From Epiperipatus broadwayi (taxonomy: Eukaryota; Onychophora; Udeonychophora; Euonychophora; Peripatidae): 64,000 nucleotides of DNA. Both the position numbers and the translations under genes were made by a program. This document shows, piece after piece, positions 24,901 through 37,883 of this stretch (its first letter is position 1; each line of letters opens with the position of its first letter). The stretch spans positions 1,612,001-1,676,000 of the forward strand of contig JAQFVV010012420.1 of NCBI GenBank assembly GCA_028023455.1, written 5' to 3'. Below the pieces are notes generated by a model. It saw only the letters and a list, made by a program, of their open reading frames with translations, was not told where the DNA came from and did not search any database.

Positions 24901-26153
24901 TTTTGTATTATTATTTTAAAGATGATCAAACTACTGTGCTCATCTATTCAAAATATCATTGTCATCATATAATAGAGTGTCATTACTAGATCATAAAATA
25001 TCTATTAATATATGAAACTTGATTGTTCATTAATTTGGTTATGAGTATTTAAGTCTTTTGCATATCTGAGGAAGAAAGGTTATCATACTTAGGTTGTATT
25101 TGAATCATACTTATGTAGTGTTAGATATTTATATGTATTTTTATTAAATAAGATTCATTGATATTTATAGTCATGCCTGCAAAAAACTATTCAATATCTA
25201 ACAGTATAATACTCTATGATGTAAATATTTATTCACTATAAATACATTATCAATCTATATTATTCTTTGAAGGCTCTTGCCAAAATATAAAATTTGATGT
25301 TTTGAACATACTCACATATATATATAACATTTAAACACCTGGATACTTTTATTGTATTTTTTATAAAATAAGTTTATATTACATTATTAATAATTCTCTT
25401 TAGAAAACAAATGAAATGAGTTTTTATTATGAATTGAAATTCTTTCACTTTATCTAACTGTTTTTTTTTTTAACAAAGAAAAGACTTTTAAATCATTAAT
25501 AAACTTTTTTTTTTTTTTTTTTCAAATAAAAAAATAAAACCAATAGTAAAAGCATACAAAGAACTTTTTTATATATATAATGTCTCCTTTTGGGGTTTAT
25601 TTCTATTTGAATTGATAAAATGTACTATAAGCATTTATAAATATATATGTGTGCTTTTTTAAAATTTGATTGTTATTTAATAAAGAGCATAGTTACAAAA
25701 ACATTATTTAAATAGCCTATTTTAAGGCCAAGTTTTCCAATGCCCATTGCTTCTCCTTAAGTAACTTTGAAGAGAAAATCTAGTTTCACCGTTATTAATT
25801 AGCAAGCAATAACAATTTTAATGGTTTTCATTCTTATTTATCTTTGAACTAAGAATAATTAGATCCTCATCTATTAACTTATGATATGACGAATTGCATT
25901 AATTTTATTTGATTATCCAAACAAACAAATCTTTAATCTGCTTGAAAACTAAAAATTGTCCAATTTTAATAGAGCAGATTTGAAATCTAGATTGTTGACA
26001 TGGAATGTTTATGAATATACTTACCACTATTCAAAGATTTTTATTTTATATATAAAACAAATTTCTCATTAGATAAATTTTAAATATATATATCAAATTA
26101 TGAAATTGTCATCAAAATAAAAACTTTAAATTTTTTTCATTATACTTATTTTA
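24901..26153. other. AT-rich non-coding DNA
   Basis: Long T-runs (for example near 25507) and ATATAT tracts; no feature supported. Confidence 0.5.
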
Positions 26154-26167
26154 CAATAAATACATAT
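26154..26167 (+). repeat. RTE target-site duplication, left copy
   Basis: CAATAAATACATAT, identical to 28697-28710. It abuts the (ATC)n tail of the RTE element. Confidence 0.85.
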
Positions 26168-28696
26168 CATCATCATCATCATCAACCATTATCAATCCAC
26201 TGCAGGATGAAGGTCTCTCCGAGTTCAATCCATCTTCTTCGATCTTTAGCTTCTCTTCCCCACATCATCAATGCACACTTTCTTATTTCATCCATCCATC
26301 TCACATGTGGTCTATATCTGGGTCTTTTACAATCTCTTGGAATCCAGTTTAATATTTCAATTGTCCATCTATTATCTTCTCTTCTAGCAATATGTCCAGC
26401 CCAACTCCACTTCAGTTTTTTAATTTTTTCAATGAGGTCAGTAAGACCTGTTTGTTCTCTTACCCATATATTGTGTTTTTGATCTCTTCTTGTTATTCCC
26501 AACATGCATCTTTACATACTTCTTTGAGTGGTCTGAAGTCTCTGTATTGCTCTTCTATTAAGTTTCCAAGTCTCAGATCCATAAGTAAGAACTGGTAGAA
26601 CCCATTTATTAAAAACTTTCCTTTTCAAACACATAGGCATATTTCCTTTTAGTATCAAGTTATTTCTGCCAAAAGCACTCCAATCAAGCAATTCTATGAT
26701 TAATGTCATCCATTATGTTTCCATTTGTATTAATAATCTGACCAAGGTATTTGTAACTATTAACTTCTTCTAACTCATCACAATCAATCTTTATTTTCAT
26801 ATTTTTAGAAAATCCATTAAACATTACATTAGTCTTTTTAACATTTATCTTTAGTCCTACTTTCCTACTTTCATCTGATAACTCCTGCAACATTTCCTGC
26901 AGCTCTAAAGCATTATTTGCAAAAACAACTACATCATCTGCAAAATCTAAATGACTTAAATAATCTCCATTTATTTTCACTCCTTTAGCTTTCCATTTTA
27001 ATTCACAAAATACTTCTTGCAGCACTGCTGTAAAAAGTTATGGAGATATGGAGTCACCGTGTTTTACACCCTTCTCAATGTTGACTTTCCTAGTATCATT
27101 ATGTAATCTAATTGTTGCTGTTGCATTTTTATAAATATTCTTTAAAATATGACAATATCCTGGATCTATACCTTGATGATCCAATGCTTTAATCACTTAA
27201 GAAATGTTTATAGAATCAAATGCCTTTTCATAATCTACAAATCCTAAGTATAATGGCAACTCGTATTCATTTGTCCTTTCTATAACTTCTCTCAATACCT
27301 GGATATGATCTACTATACTAAAACCACTTTTAAATCCATCTTGTTCTTTTGGTTGGTGGAAATCCAATGTTCTCTGTAGATGAGTTGTAATTATCTTGGT
27401 AAAAATTTTGTATAAAACTGATAAAAGGTTGATAGGTCTGTAATTTCTAATATCTTCTTTATCATCTTTTTTAAATATTAATATTAATACTGCATTCTTT
27501 CAATCAACCAGTACATCTTTATCATTTAGACATTTGTTATATAACTTTGCTAAAAAAAATTCTATTTCTTCAACTGCTTCTTTTAATATATCAATTATAA
27601 TTCCATTATTACCTGGAGCCTTTCCTTTCTTCATACATTGCATATCTCACTTCTTCATTTAAAATTCTGGGCAATTCAGAAGATGTAATATATATAGGAG
27701 GTACTTGTTCTTTATTACTATATAATTCTTGATAAAAGTCTTCTACCCATTTCATGATGTCATCTTTCTTTTTAGTAATAATTCCATCTTTTTTTCTTAT
27801 TGCAGATATACATTTCCTACCAATACCAAAATGTTATTTTACACTCTTGAGATTTTTATTCTCTTCCACAGCTTTCCCTGCTAGTTCACAGTTATACTTT
27901 CTTATATCATATTCAATTCTTTTCTGCACCATTTTACAAAATTTGAGATATTCAATCCTTTTTAATGCATAATTTTTGTATCTCTTCATATTCCTTCTTT
28001 TCGTCATAAATTTTCTAGTCTCAGTAGAAATTTTATTGGTCAATTGCTGCTTTTTTCTACCAGCTATCTTTGTTGGAGTTTTTAAAAGTGTATCAGTTAT
28101 TTTCCTATTAATGTCATTCAAATCTGAATCATGTTCAAAATCTACTAATACTTGAAACCGATTTGTAAGTTTTAATTTAAATTTATTAGAATGTTTCTGA
28201 AGATTAGGAATATCAACTGTAAATATAGTTTTTCTTAATAATTTTTGTCTTTCTAGTTTTTCATTAACATGCATCTTACATCTTACTAATGGATGATCAC
28301 TTCCTGTGTTAAATTTATTAAGAACATTACAATCTTGAAATATGTATTTTCTGTTAGTCAAAATATAATCCAATTCTGCTGTACCTTCATTTGGATGCTT
28401 CCATGTCCATTTCCTTTTAACATTTTTCTCAAAAAAAGAATTCATAATATAAAGGGGTTTTTTTTCTGCAAACTTCACAAGTCTATGTCCTCTCTCATTT
28501 CTATTACCATAACCAAAATTACCTACAGCACTTTCATCTTTCATTTGTTTACCAATTCTATCATTAAAGTCTCCCATAACAATTTTAAAATGTTTATTCT
28601 GATCAAAAACCTTTTCTACATCCACATAAAAATCTTCCACTACTTCATCACTATAAGAACATGTTGGGGCATAAACCTGAAAGTCTTTTCTGCAGT
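26168..28696 (-). mobile_element. RTE-clade LINE, 5'-truncated, with TSD
   Basis: A 2529-bp insertion on the minus strand bounded by a 14-bp perfect TSD. Its 3' end is a short (GAT)n run, the tail type known for RTE and BovB elements. The 5' end cuts into the endonuclease domain, as is usual for incomplete target-primed reverse transcription. The perfect TSD and few lesions point to a fairly young insertion. Confidence 0.9.
26182..28696 (-). pseudogene. RTE polyprotein: APE endonuclease (partial) and reverse transcriptase
   Basis: Starting at the truncated end, the endonuclease shows YAPTCSYSD, the metal-site MGDFNDRIG, ELDYILTNRK and GSDHPLVRC. RT motifs follow: NYRPINLLSVLYK, DYEKAFDS (palm Asp), GVKHGDSISP, and the catalytic FADDVVVFA near 26945. 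The C-terminus has the RTE signatures WAGHIARREDNRW and KRPRYRPHVRW. Lesions seen are a TGA near 27502, a TAA near 27196, a TAA near 27045, a frameshift near 26690 and a TAA at 26512-26514. The roughly 100 N-terminal residues normal for the family are absent through 5' truncation. The six residues before 28696 in the open frame belong to the flank. Confidence 0.9.
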
Positions 28697-28710
28697 CAAT
28701 AAATACATAT
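28697..28710 (+). repeat. RTE target-site duplication, right copy
   Basis: CAATAAATACATAT, identical to 26154-26167. It defines the truncated 5' end of the element. Confidence 0.85.
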
Positions 28711-30152
28711 ATCAAACAATAAATTCAGCTAATTTATAGTTGCTATTAAATGATTTGAATTATAATTTTCTGTTGGTGATTATAACTCTCTACAGAAATA
28801 CACTTTTTTAAAATACTACAAAGTTAAAATTAATACAAAAATTAACAATATTAACAATCAATAAAAGGCAAAATTCCTTTTATATTTTTTCATGGAAATT
28901 TGAGATAATAATTCAACATTTTAATGTTAGTATTAAAACTTTTATCTATATTATTTGATAGAAATATAAGTTTACAAAGGAGAAACATCCTAAAAAAGTT
29001 ATTTAAAAATTTCAAATATAGGAAAAATAAGAATAAAATTAAATACATAATGGGGATAATTATTTTTTCTTATTGGTTAATTGTCATACTGCTATTGAAA
29101 ACTGTAAATTGATGAAATCATAAAACTTAAATTCTGATATAAAATTTAAAATTGCATTTATAATTATTAAATTATTACAAAAATTTAGTAGTACCATGTT
29201 TGAAAAAGTGTAACAGCTGTAGTTTTTTTTATTATTAATTCAATTTGTTATTTTATATTTTTGAAAATGAAGCATATTTTTAAAAAATCTAAATGTAAAC
29301 CTGAATATATATATATTTTAATAATTACTATACAAATATTTACATATCATAAATATTTAAATAAATTATGAAATTATATAATTTGTTTGATCATTGCTAA
29401 CAACAATGAAAGAGGAATGTACAAGTTTGTTTATACCTCCAAGATCAATGAATCTATTGACATATGGCTTTCAGGGCTTTTATTGACTCATTTAAACTTT
29501 TCCTCTGTGGACTATTGATATCTGCAGATTTTTTGATAATAAATCAATATTTATTTAATTCTCAAATTTTACCATCAAATGAATTTAAAACCGGCAAAAT
29601 AATATTAAAAATAACTTCAAAAGAGTGATTTAAAAGCACTGATATCATTGAGATAAATATAGTCCTAATGTAATATAATAGTTAGAATTTTGTATAATTA
29701 ATGATAATTAATTTATGAATGCATATTACATTTGTATTATATATCAGTTATAAATTTACATGATATATATTTATGCCTTATTGTATTTTATCAATTGTTA
29801 ATATTGTTGATTTATGTATTTTTACATTTTGATAATGAATACGTTATGTAGTATTTTAAAATTTTGCATTTCTGATGAGACTTACAGATTATAATAGAAA
29901 ACTATAAAATAAAATAGTTTGATAATAAACATACTGTTTGATATATATATATATGTATGTAAACATATTGAGTGGTTCAATTTATTACTGTGGTAAAATT
30001 CAGTTACTAGACAATTTTGAAATCTATTTCTAAACAAGGTTAAACATCAAAAAATTTGAAAAACATATTTATCATGAGTTCCAAAATACTTCCCTGACTA
30101 TTTTACAACAGAAAATTTTTCTAAAACAAATATTTTTTGACTATTTCTTTGC
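28711..30152. other. AT-rich non-coding DNA
   Basis: No feature beyond short AT microsatellites. Confidence 0.5.
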
Positions 30153-30380
30153 AATATAAATAGATAGATAGATAGGTAGATAGATAGATAGGTAGGTAGG
30201 TAGGTAGGTAGGTCAGTCGGTCGGTCGGTAGGTAGGTAAGTAGGTAGGTAGGTAGGTAGGTAGGTAGGTAGGTAGGGAGGGAGGTAGGTAGGTAGGTATG
30301 TATGTAGGTAGGTAGGTAGGTAGGTAGGTAGGCAGGCAGGCAGGCAGGCAGGTAGGTAGGTAGGTAGGTAGGTAGGTAGA
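30153..30380. repeat. Tetranucleotide microsatellite (TAGG/TAGA, with CGGT and CAGG variants)
   Basis: About 225 bp of phased four-base repeats: TAGA units, then TAGG, a short GTCG patch, more TAGG, TATG, TAGG, CAGG and TAGG. Variant units occur in blocks, as expected from slippage after point changes. The Tyr-Leu-Pro-Thr repeat 'protein' readable on the minus strand is an artefact. Confidence 0.9.
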
Positions 30381-30469
30381 ATAGAGTATGCATTTTAGCT
30401 GATATATAAAATTTACAGTGATGATATTATATTTAAGGAGATATCACAAAATATATAAGTAAGGTATAT

Positions 30470-30960
30470 TTAAGGGGAGCATGAGATCAGAAAATCTGTG
30501 AGATCAGCCAGCTACTCCTCAGGGCAACTACAATAACTATTAATCAATCATATATCAACCAGCATTATCAAAAAGTAAAAATCAATCTAACTAAATATGA
30601 GTACTACTCAAAACACTATTCATTGTCATGAATGATCAACAATTAAAATAAATCAGTACAATAAATCAACAATTAATCTGGTGACTGGATTGGAAACGGG
30701 TCTTCTGTAGACCAGGCTAACTATTGAGCCTTTGCCAGCTTGGGGCAATTATTTAAACATACTTGGATGCACCACTTAAGTGCTAATCCATCAGAATACA
30801 TAACCAGAAAATCTAAACAATAATGCTGGGATACAAAAACATGCTGATCATCATCAATACTCACGGCACTTGTACTGGCCAACTATAAACTTCACTTTTA
30901 ATAAGACTAAATCAAAATAAAAGGTAGTGCATGGGCTTTAAAGAATATTTTCTTTTGTGC
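30470..30960. repeat. Dispersed repeat D, copy 1, with tRNA-like box
   Basis: Shares GAGATCA..CTGTGAGAT..GAGCAACTA-type blocks and a GATCATCATCA core with 34720-35420. On the minus strand about 30675-30745 has a B-box-like GTTTCCAATCC and looks tRNA-derived (CCAAGCTGGCAAAGGCTC start). Too diverged for boundaries or class. Confidence 0.35.
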
Positions 30961-31099
30961 CAACCAGAATAATGATTGATCATCTCTGGTTACCCAAAAG
31001 CACTAAATACACACACACACCCCATATATATATTCATCTTATGCATCAATCTAGCTCAGAGAACCCAAGCTCTATTACTGTATGTGACCAAGAGATGAT

Positions 31100-33755
31100 G
31101 CAATAGAATTTTTAACAGTTGAATACAAGTTTATTAATAATAAAAATAAAAAATTGAAATTAAGGTTTATAAAAATAAGATTACACACATATAAGCTTTC
31201 TGATTTTGATTACTATACAAAATTTCAAATGATCATATTGCTATTTATATAATTACTATTCGAAATTCAAATTGTTACATTGATTTACATATATGTGCAC
31301 ACATATATGCAATTTCTAATATACAATTAATATATTGCAATTGATATTCAATAATGACAAAAAATGATTAAATTTTACATATATGTCCTATTTTAATTTA
31401 TTACAATAATAATATTATATTTTCTAATTAATTCCATTTTGAAAACATACAGAAAATTTCACACATATATGTATGTATAAACAAAACATAGATATAATTA
31501 AAAATTAGTTTTCAGCTTATAAGTTCTCTTTTTTTTTTTTTTTTCAAACTAACTAAAGTCAATTTTTGTTTTTTTGATTTTAATTAAAATAAAATTATGC
31601 TTCCTTTTAAGTTATATATTCTTTTTTTAATGCCATTTTTATAAGGAATTACTAAAGCAATGTTTTTTATATACACCTGGGTCTTGTTTTATGTGGATTA
31701 TTTAATGCGATTTTGAAGTTATGTGATTCATGTTTCTTCTTAATATCTTTCATATTTCACTATATTTATTAGATATCAAGAAATTTAAATTATTAATAAC
31801 TTATTTTGACTTGAAATACTTTTTTCAAAAATATAACGTTATATTAGCAGCTAACATGAATATGGCCTGAAGCTGTATTTAGAATTTTAGCTTCTATGTA
31901 AATAACCTATTTATACTAATGAGTAAATAATAATAATAGATTTATACTTACATATAAAAATATCACAATAAATATTCAAAAAATTTAAACTTTTAAACCG
32001 TATTTTGTTATATATAACAGAAATAAATAATCTTTTAGATTTTTAAAATAAAAAACGAAGATTTTATAAACTGAAAATAATCTTTCTAATGATAATGTAT
32101 AATCTTTTTGTTTTGATTAAGATCTCATTTTTTTAATATAGAAACAGAAAACCATTAACACAGCACAAAACTAAAAGTGGTGCTAGTTGTACATCACATC
32201 ACGATTAAAAATAAAGTGGCTAACAGGTTTTTCTGGGTATAACTGCTGAGAGATTCTTGACTTCATTTAAGGAGAAGCCACAATACATCACATCACATCC
32301 AATCTGATTTCTTACCAGTTTACAAATGAACGCTAGCCATAATGAATAAAATATGTATGAAAAATGTAAAAATTAAATACTGTAGTTAATAAAAAAAGTA
32401 AAAAAAGTTTGTCTTGTATTAATTTTTTTCAAATATTTGAAATTTTTTATTAGTCATACTTTATTTGCTTATTATTTTAATGCAAATTTTAAAATAATTT
32501 TTCCTTGTTGCTTTGCTTTTATGTGAATTCAGAAAATTACAGCACCTATCCCCATTTTTCAAGGTAAGTTAAGTCTATTTTTGTGCAATTTTTTTAATGC
32601 GGGTTTTCTGTGGAACCTATCTACCGCATAAAAAGGGAGCCAGATGTATATATATCAAATCATCTTTCTTTTAGACATTTGACTCAAGCAAATTATTTAC
32701 TTGTTTTGCTTTAAGTTATTAAATTATAATTTTAAAAGTCATTTTAAGGAATATTAAAATAAAATAATTTGCATGATGTATTTATCTTTGGTTCCTTGTG
32801 TGTATAGATAAACAGCAGCATAAGTATACCAATTTCTTCAAATTTTCTCTTGGTAAGCTTGGTTTTTGGTCCATCAAAAAAATATAATCCAGGATTGTTG
32901 TCATCATCATGAAAAAGTATTGAAGTAATTTGTTGGGATACCATGAGCTTCCTTCTGTAGTCCAAGCAAATGTCAGCATCAGGAAGAGGTACAATTTAGG
33001 TGATTTGTTAGCATGCCACGAGTTTCTTCTGTCCAGGGTTGGAAAGCTATCTTTGAGAACATATTTAAGCAGTTAGTTGATCCATTTGAAGTGACCCTGG
33101 CCTCATGAATCAGAACTCTACAGTAAACTATGGGGCAGTAACTGGACTGGTATTACCTTAGATCATCATAGGAGCTCTGTATATCTTTGCTGGCTATTCT
33201 GCTTTTCAACTTTTCAAATATATTATTAGCCAAGTCTTCTGGTCAGCTCTTACAAAAACTGCAAACCAGACTTCAATAAGCTGCAACAAACTGCTAACAA
33301 CTTCTCAGAAAATTAAAGCCAAACTGACTGATATTTTTTTATCAGTCCTTTTTATAATCTTGGTTGGGTCAGGTTATAAAAACATAGTGACTGTTTTCAA
33401 TTAACTTTAATTCTTTGGAATTTGAACAAAGGTGTGATCTATATACATGTTTTTACTTTGATACCAATTAATTAAATGATTTCAAAAATAGACATTTTTA
33501 TAATTATAAGCAAACATGCTTATTTTTAAATTTTCAAAATCAGGATAAAAATAATAGTTTTTATTTATCAGATCTTTTTTAAATATTTAATTTTATAATG
33601 AAATTCTTATTTTAAACCCATAGTTATTTAATCTTTTATTCATTATTTTTATTCCCAATAAATGTAGAAAATATCTACAAAACTTTATGCCTGTGTTTAT
33701 TTCTACTTTTCCTTTTATATATATATAATAAATATACAAACTAACTAAAGGAAAA
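31100..33755. other. Non-coding DNA; somewhat GC-richer near 32.2 and 33.0-33.4 kb
   Basis: No protein or RNA family recognised. The GC-richer patch at 33000-33360 has no long open frame and no splice-like structure that I could defend. It may be an unidentified repeat. Confidence 0.4.
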
Positions 33756-33759
33756 ATAA

Positions 33760-33880
33760 AAACATAATAATAACACAGAATTACTTCTCTATAAAACTGC
33801 TTTAATATTTCAACCAGTCTGCTAGTTGAAATATTAAAGCAGTTTTATAGAAAAGTAATTCTGTGTTTTTATTATGTTTA
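33760..33880. repeat. Near-perfect hairpin, about 55-bp arms (MITE-like)
   Basis: Left arm 33760-33814 pairs with 33825-33880 around a 10-base loop. The inner arm is TTCAAC..GTTGAA with an AAACTGCTTTAATA block; the outer end is AAACATAAT..ATTATGTTT. Only a few mismatches exist, so it is either young or maintained. No clear flanking TSD was identified. Confidence 0.75.
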
Positions 33881-34719
33881 TATATATATATATATGTGTG
33901 TGTGCATGTGTGTACACACACTATATTATTGTGTGCTATATAACCCATTGCCCTGGTCTGAGGGAAAAGGAAAATAGAAATGCCTTTCTAACAATATTTT
34001 ACATAATCCACATATATAATCAATACAAAGTTGATACCTAAAACTATGTACCCATCAATTTTTTTAGACATCTGACAGTTAAGAGAATGAATAGTGATCT
34101 GCAATTTAAAGATAGATAAAGAATTCAACCATTGGACTATAAGCACACAATGCAGCATGAATACCAAGAGGACTACCTCAATTGAGACATTATAAGCTAC
34201 TACAACCCTTATAAATGTACTGCAAAATCTTTGCAAAGCCATCTCCCATGGAGGGGATGGAAAATACAAAACTATGCCATGCTTCTTTTGAGTCTTATGG
34301 GCTGGGAAATACAAGCTATGCCTTGCTCTTTTTCTTTGGAGACTTAGAGGTTGGAATCATGGCAGGACTACATTAACTGCTTTATGACAAAATTTGTGAA
34401 TACAGAAAATAGGTTGAAGCAAATGGCAAAGATAGAATATCATCAGAGTTGTATGGAAACATTGCATCCTTAAGCCAATTACAAAAATCTCCATCCATCA
34501 TCAAAAGTGAAAATACAGCTAAACAAACTTCAACAATTAAACACTAAATCCAATCTCCAAAATCATCAATTTTCTATTTAATTCTAAACATGAACCTCTT
34601 TAAACATACATGAAAATTACTATTTTATAATTTATAATTAATACTCTTGTCATATATTTCACAGTAATTTGTAAAATTAATTCGGCATAAAATGTATATA
34701 TTTTTTCTTTCTCAGTTGT
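33881..34719. other. Non-coding DNA
   Basis: A 108-codon frame at 33988-34314 (minus) has no recognisable motif and is likely chance. Nothing else supported. Confidence 0.4.
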
Positions 34720-35420
34720 GGTTTGAGATCAAGTTGATAATTTTGAAGTGATAATCACCAGTATGTGATCATCATCAGCCTTACATTGAGAAGCCATCTA
34801 TAATGATTGGCACAATACATGATCATCATCAGTCCTTAGTTAGATAACCATTTGTAATGGGATGGGGTATAGGAAATGAGATAATATGAAAAAATGTTAA
34901 AGTAAGGGTATTAAAACATATATATAATTATTTTTGGTAAAGATACTAAAGTGAGAAGATATTAAAGTATTCCAGATATTAAAAATATTAAGTAATGTTA
35001 ATATCGAGAGCTTGAGAGATGAGAACTCTGTGAGATTATTGAGAGATCAAAAGAGCAACTAAAAATATAATCAACCAACACAAGAAGAGATCTTAAAAAG
35101 TAATACCCATTATTAATGAAATGAAACTGTAAATGAATGTCATTAACAACATTTAATGTCATTAATAAGAATGAAACTTGATATAATGATTTATTGGTAA
35201 TTCTGTTATGATGAAGAAAGCAGTGGGAAATATCGCATTACCTATCAGTAATAATACATCTTTGATGTCATTAGAAGGAGTAAAATAAATCTATAAAAAT
35301 GAATTTCTAATTATGTTCTGCATGGTTTAATGCAGTACTAAAATGTCAGACTCTGTAATGTAAGGTCCTTGGATTGATTCAAATCTTGTGGTTGATTCAA
35401 ATCCTGGGATTTTTGGCTCT
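34720..35420. repeat. Dispersed repeat D, copy 2, with internal duplication
   Basis: Contains two roughly 65-bp near-repeats around TGATCATCATCAG (about 34770 and 34832), then CTCTGTGAGATTATTGAGAGATC similar to 30497 onward. Two B-box-like GATTCAAATC sites lie near 35377 and 35395. It may be a tRNA-derived element, but the boundaries are unclear. Confidence 0.35.
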
Positions 35421-35816
35421 CAAACTTTATAAATTCCCAAACAATAAAGTCATTCAATTATTTTTATTTACAAAAAATGTAAATAACAATTTCATGTTCT
35501 GCAGTGAATGTGATTGCTGCTTTATTTCAAAATTTTTTAAAAATATGTTTCAAAATTAATTTGATAGATCAAAAAAAAAAATAATAATAATCATAAAAAC
35601 ATGAATCAAAATTTTATTTTCTGTCAAACTCCAAGTGTTATATTTATATGTGAATATAAAATAAATATTTAAAATAAATTGTATGTATATTAATGAAAAC
35701 TGTAATCTTCCCATTGCAATGTATTTATAATGTCAAAAATCTGAAGAATTTATAAATTATCTCCTAAAAATTGTTTTCACTAGTTTTAAAAGGACTTAAG
35801 TAAATTTTGAGACACT

Positions 35817-36412
35817 TGTAATGTATCCACCCCATGAGAGAAATGACAGGGACAAACAACATACAATAAATTACTAAAATGATTTAAATTAGTTTCACAA
35901 ATAAATAACCAGCACAAGAATTACTAATTACTAAGATTTATTTAGTTAATGGTACTAAACGTTTACATCAGTTTAACTTAACCCTACATAAAGCCCTGAA
36001 GGCATACAAAATAATAAAAGATCGGGAGGATCTGTTATATTTACTCCTAGTCGGATTTTTGAACCTTCAGATCTGATAATCTGGGTTTTTCTCCCTCGTA
36101 AGTTCTGATCAGCAAAATATAATTATTAGCTTTGATCTCAATCAGGTGAAACAGCAAAAAGACCCATGATCCTCTCCTACACAGTTTATATAGTCCCGCC
36201 TGATTTCTTATCAGTTCCTTTTAACCTCTGCTTCTTATCTTTTCCAATTGTCTAATTATTTCCATTCTATATATTAAAGTTTGAAATTCTAAATATTTTA
36301 TTTACACAAAGTTTGACTTTCTAAATATTTTTATTTATACAAGTTTAACATATATATCTACTTCTGGAGTAATATTTATACAGTTATATTCATTTTACTG
36401 TTAAACACAACA
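35817..36412 (-). repeat. 3' LTR of the Gypsy element
   Basis: A 596-bp direct repeat of 39575-40170, with TG..CA ends in the element's orientation. It sits next to the polypurine tract. Most differences from its partner are transitions. Confidence 0.95.
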
Positions 36413-36428
36413 CTTCCTCCCCTCACTC
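36413..36428 (-). promoter_or_regulatory. Polypurine tract
   Basis: Minus strand GAGTGAGGGGAGGAAG directly abutting the 3' LTR, as expected for plus-strand priming. Confidence 0.8.
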
Positions 36429-36674
36429 CAGAAGTATATTGTTCTTCCCACAAACATAATCATTTAAATGGAGAGGCTTTCTTTTATTGCGTATGGGTCT
36501 AGGCAAATTTCCTTTTTCCGCTTTATGTTGAAGATCACTCTCTTCTTTTTCATCTCCCCCTAGTGTGACTTCTGATAATTCCTGCTCTGTGTTATCGCTC
36601 GTTTCCTGTGGTTGTAGTTGCTCGAATATATCCATCTGCATCTCTTCCGGTTCCACTTTATGTATGTGATTCAC
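36423..36674 (-). pseudogene. Gypsy pol C-terminal tail
   Basis: An open piece in the same frame as integrase, after a TGA. It is acidic and ends with RPIRNKRKPLHLNDYV, the 'R..R.P..L.DYV' ending common in Ty3/Gypsy polyproteins. No env-like frame follows. Confidence 0.75.
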
Positions 36675-36675
36675 A

Positions 36676-37883
36676 TGTCATTTATATTTTAATCCATTAT
36701 ATCCTGTTATTTCATATATTTGCTGTGATATTTCTTTCTCAATTGTTCCTTTTATCCACACTTTACAAATAATGTCTCTTATCCATACTGGATTACCTAT
36801 TGCAAACAATTTTCAAGCTGTTTCTTTGCACATGAATTTTTCAGCAGTGGGTCACAAAATATCTAGCTTAATTCTTAACTTTTGCCCACATAGTAAACAT
36901 TTTTTTATTTGTCCTATGGCATTCTCCACTAATCTGTTTGACTCAAGGTGATACGATGGTGCATACACATGTTTGATTCCATAACTATCAAAAAATTTAT
37001 TCAGCTCTTCGCTTACAAATCCTGCGGCATTGTCCAATATTATCACTTCTGGAAATCCATGTATATAGAATATTGTCTTTAAGCAGTTTATGGTTTCCTG
37101 TGCACTTGTATTCTTTACCAGGTGACACTCTATCCACTTCGAGTAGGCGTCCATCACAACTAGCATTATTTTTCCATCAATCGATCCTGTGTGGTCTATA
37201 TGTAGATGTTCCCACAGTTTACCTGCTTTTGACCAAGATAAATACTGTTTAGCTGGCAATGAGCTTTCTGACTGACATGGTGAACATTTTTTAATGAATT
37301 TCTCGATATCATTATTTATTTGAGGCCACCAGACATAACTATGCGCTAAATCTTTTGCACGCACTATGCCCGGGTGACCTTGGTGTAGTAAATTTAATAC
37401 CTTATCTCTACCTACTGGAGGTATAACAACTCTGCCCCCCATGCCCGGATGACCTTGGTGTAGTAAATTTAATACCTTATCTCTACCTACTGGAGATATA
37501 ACAACTCTGTCCCCCATCACTATACCTCCCCTACATATAGATAAGTTTTCTCTGTTCACCCAAAACACCATCGCTAAATTATTTGGTTTACATTTGGGTC
37601 AACCTTTCTTAATCCAGGTTGTTAACAAACGATATCCTTTATTTTCGTTAGTCCACCACTTAACAGTTTCACTATTTACAACCTCAGAGTTCATATTATC
37701 AATATATTTCACCTCTATTTCACTTTTTATTGGCTTCTTGTCATCTGGTAACCTTGATAAAGCATCGGCATGGGAAATTTCCTTTCCTTTCTTGTATTTC
37801 AATATAAACTCATATGAACTCAATATATTATGCCATCTTAACATATGTGCACAAATGTTCCGGAGTTGCCTGGTCATTTCCAA
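36676..37883 (-). pseudogene. Gypsy RNase H end, linker and integrase
   Basis: A single frame reads KKGKEISHADALSRLPD (RNase H end), a TGA near 37605, then integrase. Visible in it are HQGHPGIVRAK, the zinc-binding-type C..C (KKCSPCQS), and a DDE core: the first Asp in HIDHTGS, the second in ILDNAAGF, and a Glu in NRLVENAI. Further TGA stops lie near 36850, 36813 and 36677. A 75-bp tandem duplication at 37366-37515 repeats 25 residues just before the HHCC region. The family joins cDNA ends to host DNA. Confidence 0.85.
37366..37515 (-). repeat. 75-bp tandem duplication inside integrase
   Basis: Units 37366-37440 and 37441-37515 differ at about three positions. It is in frame (25 codons) and duplicates the DKVLNLLHQGHPG segment. 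Confidence 0.9.

Noticed and set aside
29872-29910. CTGATGA with a GAAAAC about 18 bases later
   Set aside because: No stem II pairing and no stem I partner; chance in AT-rich DNA.
30121-30393. Tyr-Leu-Pro-Thr repeat protein on the minus strand
   Set aside because: Product of the TAGG microsatellite; no start context or homology.
34760-34850. Minus-strand CTGATGATGATC motifs as possible ribozymes
   Set aside because: No GAAA at the right place and no closing stem I; treated as part of repeat D.
36675-37610. TGA recoding in the Gypsy pol frame, since all four stops are TGA
   Set aside because: The element also has frameshifts and about 4% LTR divergence; CpG or G-to-A decay explains TGA stops, and other elements here carry TAA stops.
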